Source: Bacillota bacterium (GTDB taxonomy: Bacteria > Bacillota_I > Bacilli_A > RFN20 > CAG-288). Taken from it: 5,162 nt of DNA. Within the stretch, counting starts at the first letter, position 1; the number at the start of each line of letters is the position of its first letter. Below are positions 1 to 3,454 of the stretch, piece after piece. Made by a program: the position numbers and the translations under genes. The notes beneath the pieces are model-generated. The model was not told where the DNA came from. It saw nothing but the letters and a program-made list of their open reading frames with translations, and did no database searches. The stretch covers positions 1 to 5,162 of the forward strand of contig DNJQ01000094.1 in the NCBI GenBank assembly GCA_003497225.1, in the 5' to 3' direction.

Positions 1-52
1 ACATCGAAAAAAGTGGCAGTTGGCCTTAGATTAATTAAATTTAAGACAAAAG

Positions 53-90
53 AAAAGGGACATTGTTCACTTTACAAAGTCCCTTTTTCT
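53..90. terminator. Bidirectional intrinsic terminator after dnaN
   Basis: A 9-bp perfect stem (53-61 AAAAGGGAC with 79-87 GTCCCTTTT) continues after one A-A mismatch with four more pairs (63-66 with 74-77), leaving a 7-nt loop. On the minus strand the hairpin is followed by a T-rich run interrupted by one C, ending dnaN transcription about 5 bp past its stop codon. On the plus strand it is also followed by T5-C-T5, so it could terminate a convergent gene entering from the left edge. The hairpin and both T-tracts are read directly; the termination activity is inferred. Confidence 0.85.
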
Positions 91-92
91 TT

Positions 93-1211
93 TTAATTTG
101 AACTTGTTCTTATTGGTGTTATTAACTGTATCGTTTTAGGATCTTCATTTTTAACTAAGAAAGCACGGCTTTCTCCAGCAAAGGCTATTGTTATAGTATT
201 TGAATTTAAAGCCTTTATAGCGTCTGTAACGAAGTTATAGTTAAATCCTATCTCGAATGATCCGCCTTCGAACTTCGCGTCTTTTATTGTTTCTGTAGCA
301 TTACCAACGTTTTCTGATCTAGCGAATAATTCGCTTTGCGTCTCATTACATCTTAAGCGCACCATAGGTGATTTTTCTGAATTAATAACGATGGTAACAC
401 GTCCTAGTGCTGCTAAGAAGCTCTTACTATCAACAGTTAAGACATATGGAGTTATTTCTGGAATGATTCTATCAAGTGAAGGGAAATCTCCGTTATATAA
501 GCTGCAGATTATTGTTAATCCATCTACTTCAAACTTAGCTAAGCTGCCGTTAGATGAAACCTTAACTGGTTTAGTTTCGCAATACTTATTAACTAATGAT
601 AAGGCCTTAACTGGGGCTGTGAAACTAAATGTTTGATCATTAACTATTTCAATCTTCTTTTGTGCAAGACGGAAGGAATCGGTAGCTACAAAGGTTATTA
701 GATTCGGTGAGAAATCTACTTTAACTCCATAGAAACACTTTTTAGGTCCTTTTGTAGCAACGGCAAACGCGGTTGTATTAAATAAGTTAGAGAAATCTAT
801 TCCTGATAAGGAACAGCTATTTTTAACTTCAAAGTTTTTATCTAAAGTTGGATATTCATCTCCATTAATACAATTAATATTGAAATTAGAAATACCATCA
901 GTAATATTTAATACACTATTTTCAACTTGATTGAGTGTTACTTCTTCGCCATCTAATTGTTTAATAATGTCTGAAAGGTATTTGGCCGGAACTTCTATAC
1001 ATCCATTTTCATATGAGACGATAGTTTCTTCTTCGCCTTTTAAATCAGCGCATAATGTTATAGCTCCATCACTTGACATTATTGTTTGTTCTTCATCATT
1101 TAAAGTGATCAAGAAATTTAAATAGTTTGGATCAGCTGTCTTTGATGGGATACCATCTTCTACTTTGGTGAGAATTTTTACGAATGGTGTGCGTTTAATC
1201 GTTAGTTTCAT
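93..1211 (-). CDS. dnaN: DNA polymerase III subunit beta (sliding clamp)
   Basis: The beta clamp is a ring-shaped dimer that encircles DNA and tethers the replicative polymerase; it also recruits repair and regulatory proteins through a hydrophobic cleft. This 372-residue product has the usual family length and three-domain layout (about 1-125, 126-250, 251-372). Recognisable family blocks are GDEYP (117-121), ATDSFRLA (176-183), YNGDFPSLDRIIP (239-251), IGFNYNFVTDAIKAL (321-335) and the C-terminal PIRT (366-369), matching the conserved P-x-R end of the clamp cleft. The sequence is fairly divergent and has no tryptophan. The ATG start is preceded by AGAAGG at 1217-1222 with 5-nt spacing. It follows dnaA by 115 bp on the same strand, the classical dnaA-dnaN order, and is closed by a hairpin terminator. 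It may be expressed both from the dnaA promoter and from a promoter in the spacer. Confidence 0.96.
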   Translation of the reverse strand: MKLTIKRTPFVKILTKVEDGIPSKTADPNYLNFLITLNDEEQTIMSSDGAITLCADLKGEEETIVSYENGCIEVPAKYLSDIIKQLDGEEVTLNQVENSVLNITDGISNFNINCINGDEYPTLDKNFEVKNSCSLSGIDFSNLFNTTAFAVATKGPKKCFYGVKVDFSPNLITFVATDSFRLAQKKIEIVNDQTFSFTAPVKALSLVNKYCETKPVKVSSNGSLAKFEVDGLTIICSLYNGDFPSLDRIIPEITPYVLTVDSKSFLAALGRVTIVINSEKSPMVRLRCNETQSELFARSENVGNATETIKDAKFEGGSFEIGFNYNFVTDAIKALNSNTITIAFAGESRAFLVKNEDPKTIQLITPIRTSSN

Positions 1212-1224
1212 TTTTTCCTTCTTT

Positions 1225-1276
1225 CTATTATTGTTATTATTATTAAGCCTGTTATTTTTGTTAACTATGTTGAAAA
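1225..1276 (-). other. Candidate origin unwinding element: DnaA box plus AT triplet run
   Basis: Read on the minus strand, a DnaA box TTTTCAACA (1276 to 1268) is followed after 22 nt by seven in-register triplets TAA TAA TAA TAA CAA TAA TAG (1245 to 1225), with a small GC patch CAGGC just before them. In Bacillus subtilis the basal unwinding region lies in the same dnaA-dnaN spacer and consists of DnaA boxes, a GC-rich patch and DnaA-trio triplets. The layout and surrounding A+T richness are seen directly; the function is inferred. A plain low-complexity AT repeat upstream of the dnaN ribosome site is the alternative. Confidence 0.55.
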
Positions 1277-1292
1277 CTTTTTGCTAAATAAT

Positions 1293-1301
1293 ATTTTAAC
1301 A
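1293..1301 (-). promoter_or_regulatory. Possible dnaN promoter (extended -10)
   Basis: On the minus strand TGT-TAAAAT (1301 to 1293) forms an extended -10 element with one mismatch to TATAAT. The sequence at -35 (AAGAAA at 17-bp spacing) is weak, matching 3 of 6 positions. A start about 7 nt downstream would give a leader of roughly 75 nt for dnaN that contains the DnaA box and triplet run. In such AT-rich DNA a chance match is quite possible. Confidence 0.35.
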
Positions 1302-1326
1302 CTTTTTTACTGGTTTTTCTTATCTA

Positions 1327-2685
1327 TTATACTTTTAAAACCTTTCTTATCGCTTCTATAGCCTTTTTAATTTGAGGATCAGTTTTCAACAAATCTTGAA
1401 CTTTTTGAACAGTGGTAGTAACAGTTGAATGATCTCTATTAACAACTTTACCTATTTCAGTACAAGTCATGTTTAAGAATGTGCTACAAATATAGATAAC
1501 TATTTGTCTTGCTAAACAGATTTGATACTTTCTAACAGAAGAAGTAATCTGACTTGGAGCTAAGGAATAATAATTAGCTGTCGCCGCAATTACTTTTTCT
1601 GGAGTAACAGCGTTTTTCTTACTTTTTTCTTCTTTTTCATCAAATGCTTCGTGAACGATATCCATCGTTATTGGGCCAACATTCTTCTTTAATATATTAT
1701 AGAAGCATATTCTTGATAGCGCGCCCTCTAACTCTCTTACATTCTTTCCGAACTTACTAGCTAAGTAATAGAGCACATCATCACTAAATAAGCTCGGATC
1801 ATATTTATTTGCGTTGATCTTTAAACGGAGAATCTCAACTAGAGTATCAAGTTCTAAAGGTTTAATTGATACAGTTAAGCCACTTGAAAAGCGCGTTACT
1901 AAACGATCTTCAAAACCCTCTAAATCACTAGGTGAGCGGTCAGAAGTTAATACTATTTGCTTATCAGCATTAACTAAAGCGTTAAAGACATAGAAGAACA
2001 TCTCACAAGTTTTTTGTTTATCAGCAAAGAACTGAATATCATCGATTAATAAAAGATCCACATTGCGGAAGAAATCTTTAAGATTATTTTTTTGTTTATC
2101 TTTACTATTAGTAAATTTAACATATTCATCAACGAAATCTTCAGCGGTGATATAAAGAACTTTTTTTCGTGGATTATTGATTAAAAAAGCATTACCTATA
2201 GCATTTAATAAGTGAGTCTTACCTAAGCCAGATTTGGAATAGATAAAGAGGGGATTAAATAAGCGGTCTTTGTCTTCACACACATAGATCGCTGATTTAT
2301 AAGCTTCTTCATTACTTTTTCCAACGATAAAGTTTTCAAAAGTGAGATTTTGCTTGAGTTTTGAATGAACGAAGAAGGGAGTTTCGTTTTTTTCAACTAA
2401 TTCTTCTTTGCGGTTTTCAAAATCATCAGATGTATAGAATTTTAAAGAATAAGTAGTTTCAGTAACGCTTGAAAGAGCGGAGATAATAGTTTGAGAATAT
2501 TTTGCTTCAACGATGGTTTTAGTAACTTCATCAGGTGTAATAATAACAGCGATATTCTTACTTAAAGACGCTAAAGTTAAATCAGCTAAATAATTATCAA
2601 ACATCGTTGGATCATTGAGGGTATTTTCAATCGTCGAAAGAACTTTAATCCATATCGCTTTGATGGTATCCTTAGATTCTTGCAT
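1327..2685 (-). CDS. dnaA: Chromosomal replication initiator protein DnaA
   Basis: DnaA is the AAA+ ATPase that binds 9-mer boxes at oriC, melts the origin and recruits helicase. The start chosen is the ATG at 2683-2685 (452 residues, normal length), because GGAGG at 2692-2696 sits 6 nt upstream; the longer frame beginning with TTG at 2742 would add 19 non-homologous residues over the promoter. Domain I spans about 1-85, a short linker domain II about 86-110, the AAA+ domain about 111-345 (entry FENFIVGKSN 116-125), and DNA-binding domain IV about 356-452. Visible motifs are Walker A SKSGLGKT (150-157), Walker B LLLIDDIQFF (211-220), sensor I LTSDR (246-250), the arginine-finger region EDRLVTRF (259-266), sensor II NVRELEGALSR (315-325) and the domain IV signature NRDHSTV (416-422). 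Oddities are Ser150 in place of the first Walker A glycine, and VNRDHSTV where most DnaA proteins have GGRDHTTV. DnaA boxes flank the gene on both sides, and one overlaps its promoter, suggesting autoregulation. Confidence 0.97.
   Translation of the reverse strand: MQESKDTIKAIWIKVLSTIENTLNDPTMFDNYLADLTLASLSKNIAVIITPDEVTKTIVEAKYSQTIISALSSVTETTYSLKFYTSDDFENRKEELVEKNETPFFVHSKLKQNLTFENFIVGKSNEEAYKSAIYVCEDKDRLFNPLFIYSKSGLGKTHLLNAIGNAFLINNPRKKVLYITAEDFVDEYVKFTNSKDKQKNNLKDFFRNVDLLLIDDIQFFADKQKTCEMFFYVFNALVNADKQIVLTSDRSPSDLEGFEDRLVTRFSSGLTVSIKPLELDTLVEILRLKINANKYDPSLFSDDVLYYLASKFGKNVRELEGALSRICFYNILKKNVGPITMDIVHEAFDEKEEKSKKNAVTPEKVIAATANYYSLAPSQITSSVRKYQICLARQIVIYICSTFLNMTCTEIGKVVNRDHSTVTTTVQKVQDLLKTDPQIKKAIEAIRKVLKV
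1383..1391 (+). promoter_or_regulatory. Exact DnaA box inside the 3' end of dnaA
   Basis: TTTTCAACA reads on the plus strand inside the last 25 codons of dnaA, about 107 bp from the inverted box at 1268-1276. It is an exact copy of the dominant box of this locus and could belong to the downstream half of the origin. It lies in coding sequence, so a chance match cannot be excluded. Confidence 0.4.
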
Positions 2686-2689
2686 AATA

Positions 2690-2736
2690 CACCTCCAAAC
2701 ATGTGATATTTTAGCAATGAAAATGGGAGTTTTCCA
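2690..2736 (-). promoter_or_regulatory. dnaA promoter and ribosome binding site, overlapped by a DnaA box
   Basis: On the minus strand the elements are -35 TGGAAA (2736 to 2731, 4 of 6 to TTGACA), a 17-bp spacer, and -10 TAAAAT (2713 to 2708) preceded by TGC (2716 to 2714), making an extended -10. The predicted start is near 2701, giving a leader of about 15 nt, then GGAGGTG at 2690-2696 and ATG at 2685. The DnaA box TTTTCCACA at 2730-2738 covers the whole -35 hexamer, so bound DnaA should compete with RNA polymerase. Autorepression by DnaA is well established in other bacteria; here it is inferred from the overlap. Confidence 0.6.
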
Positions 2737-2746
2737 CAACAAAAAA

Positions 2747-2789
2747 GAGAAAAAAGAAGCAACCTACGAGTTTTCAACAGTTGCTTCTT
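2747..2789 (-). terminator. Intrinsic terminator just upstream of the dnaA promoter, DnaA box in loop
   Basis: A perfect 10-bp stem is formed by AAGAAGCAAC (2754-2763) and GTTGCTTCTT (2780-2789), with a 16-nt loop. On the minus strand it is followed by T6-C-T-C-T6, a good terminator tract; the plus strand has no such tract. The loop contains the DnaA box TTTTCAACA (2771-2779). It lies upstream of the proposed dnaA promoter, so it would stop transcripts crossing the origin before dnaA. If instead dnaA is started further upstream, it would act as an attenuator in the dnaA leader. Confidence 0.7.
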
Positions 2790-2924
2790 GCAAAAAAACT
2801 AGATAAATAAGCGTTTTAAAGACTTAGTAACATTTTCACATGTTGAAAACTTGTTGAAATCTTTTTCTTTTCAACTTTGTTAATTTCTTTGTTGATAAGT
2901 TTTTTGTCGAAAAATGTTTTCCAC

Positions 2925-2954
2925 ATTGAAAAAAGCCCTTGTTACAGGGCTTTT
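2925..2954. terminator. Intrinsic terminator downstream of the HTH gene
   Basis: AAAAGCCCT (2931-2939) pairs perfectly with AGGGCTTTT (2946-2954) over 9 bp, with a 6-nt loop. On the minus strand the stem runs into T6, making a strong terminator 56 bp after the HTH gene stop; on the plus strand the tract is only T4, so activity there is less certain. It separates the recG/HTH transcription unit from the central DnaA-box cluster. Confidence 0.85.
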
Positions 2955-3010
2955 ATTAAATTACTAACAAGTAAATATGTTGTTTTCAACATTGTTGTTA
3001 ATAACTTACT

Positions 3011-3364
3011 TTACCGTATTTTTTGCTTTTGTATTTTGAGATTTTCTCTTTGAAGAGCGTTATTTTTATCATATTCTGCTCGTTCGTTTTGGTATTTTTT
3101 CTGTTCTTCTTCGGTTTCAAAATACTTTCTTGGACGTCCTTTAAAAGGAGAAGAAGCCTTGGTTGCTTTTCCGCGACGCTCTAAAAAGCCATTAATGCCT
3201 TCTTTGCGGTAGATGCGCGTCCATTTAAGTACAGTTTCTGGTGAGGCTATATTGTACTTATTACAAACGGCGAGTAAAGACGCATTAGTCTTTATATAAT
3301 CTTGTACAGCCTTTAATTTTATTTCCTGACTGTAGTGACGGAATTTTTGCCCTTTTTTTGCCAT
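3011..3364 (-). CDS. IS3-type transposase OrfA-like helix-turn-helix protein (orphan)
   Basis: This 117-residue basic protein matches the helix-turn-helix type found in OrfA of IS3/IS150 insertion sequences, which binds transposon ends. The run HYSQEIKLKAVQDYI (10-24), then SLLAVCNKYNIASPETVLKWTRIYRKEGINGF (29-60), follows the family pattern of an initial helix, the HTH with recognition helix PETVLKW, and a Y-x-x-G-x-x-G-F/L end. A basic linker (KGRPRK 75-80) leads to a charged, probably coiled-coil tail (84-117). There is no OrfB integrase frame with a DDE motif after it: the gene is followed by a terminator and the origin, and no flanking terminal repeats were visible. GGAGG at 3373-3377 lies 8 nt before the ATG. 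It has its own likely promoter and sits 90 bp after recG on the same strand. It may be an IS remnant or a domesticated DNA-binding protein; no function near the origin is shown by the sequence. Confidence 0.8.
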   Translation of the reverse strand: MAKKGQKFRHYSQEIKLKAVQDYIKTNASLLAVCNKYNIASPETVLKWTRIYRKEGINGFLERRGKATKASSPFKGRPRKYFETEEEQKKYQNERAEYDKNNALQRENLKIQKQKIR

Positions 3365-3372
3365 TTTAAGTG

Positions 3373-3393
3373 CCTCCTATCGCAAGTATAACA
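3373..3393 (-). promoter_or_regulatory. Promoter (extended -10) and ribosome site of the HTH gene
   Basis: On the minus strand TGT-TATACT (3393 to 3385) is an extended -10 with one mismatch to TATAAT, 7 bp before GGAGG (3377 to 3373). No good -35 is seen at 17 bp. The implied leader is only about 15 nt. No terminator hairpin is visible between recG and this gene, so recG read-through is also possible. Confidence 0.5.
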
Positions 3394-3420
3394 TACAAAA
3401 AATAAAAATGTGGTTTATGA

Positions 3421-3448
3421 CTTTGACAAAAGGGCAAAAGTGACAAAG
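3421..3448. repeat. Short repeats in the recG-HTH spacer
   Basis: The heptamer TGACAAA occurs at 3424-3430 and again at 3441-3447, 17 bp apart, and CAAAAG occurs at 3427-3432 and 3435-3440. CTTTG at 3421-3425 and CAAAG at 3444-3448 form a weak inverted pair. The block lies upstream of the HTH gene promoter and could be an operator, but it is short and A-rich, so chance is a fair explanation. Confidence 0.25.
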
Positions 3449-3454
3449 AGAAAA

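Larger units (their letters stand above)
2730..2991. other. oriC: Replication origin oriC, upstream DnaA-box cluster
   Basis: The dnaA upstream region holds many 9-mers related to TTATCCACA. Exact TTTTCAACA or TTTTCCACA copies lie at 2730-2738(+), 2771-2779(+), 2841-2849(-), 2917-2925(+) and 2983-2991(+). One-mismatch copies lie at 2852-2860(-), 2868-2876(+) and 2890-2898(-, TTATCAACA); a weak one is TGTCGAAAA at 2905-2913. Five of the seven exact copies found in the window fall in these 262 bp; the other two (1268-1276, 1383-1391) lie at the dnaA 3' side. The location next to dnaA is the standard origin position. The clustering is seen directly; origin function follows from established knowledge of dnaA-adjacent box clusters. 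Single mismatched copies also occur inside dnaN and dnaA, so isolated ones deserve caution. Confidence 0.85.

Noticed and set aside
1..52. Possible C-terminal end of a convergent plus-strand gene (stops at 27-29 or 32-34 in two frames)
   Set aside because: At most ten codons are visible and neither frame gives a recognisable protein end; only the bidirectional terminator hints at it.
391..636. Plus-strand open frames opposite dnaN (also 931-1125), opposite dnaA (2615-2806) and opposite recG (3556-3843)
   Set aside because: They lie antisense to well-supported genes, have no recognisable domains or ribosome sites, and are best read as shadows.
2390..2398. Further TTTTCAACT matches inside dnaA (2390-2398) and dnaN (917-925)
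   Set aside because: Single one-mismatch matches in AT-rich coding DNA are expected by chance and are not clustered.
2686..2742. Longer dnaA start at TTG 2740-2742 (19 extra residues)
   Set aside because: It lacks a ribosome site and overlaps the likely promoter, while the ATG at 2683-2685 has a strong GGAGG and gives the normal DnaA N-terminus.
2747..2991. CRISPR array, because of repeated 9-mers with AT-rich spacers
   Set aside because: Repeats are only 9 bp, occur in both orientations and are unevenly spaced; they fit DnaA boxes.
1327..3364. Use of the Mycoplasma code (UGA as Trp)
   Set aside because: The tryptophans located in dnaA and the HTH gene use UGG and no frame needs UGA read-through, although two codons are too few to prove the standard code.
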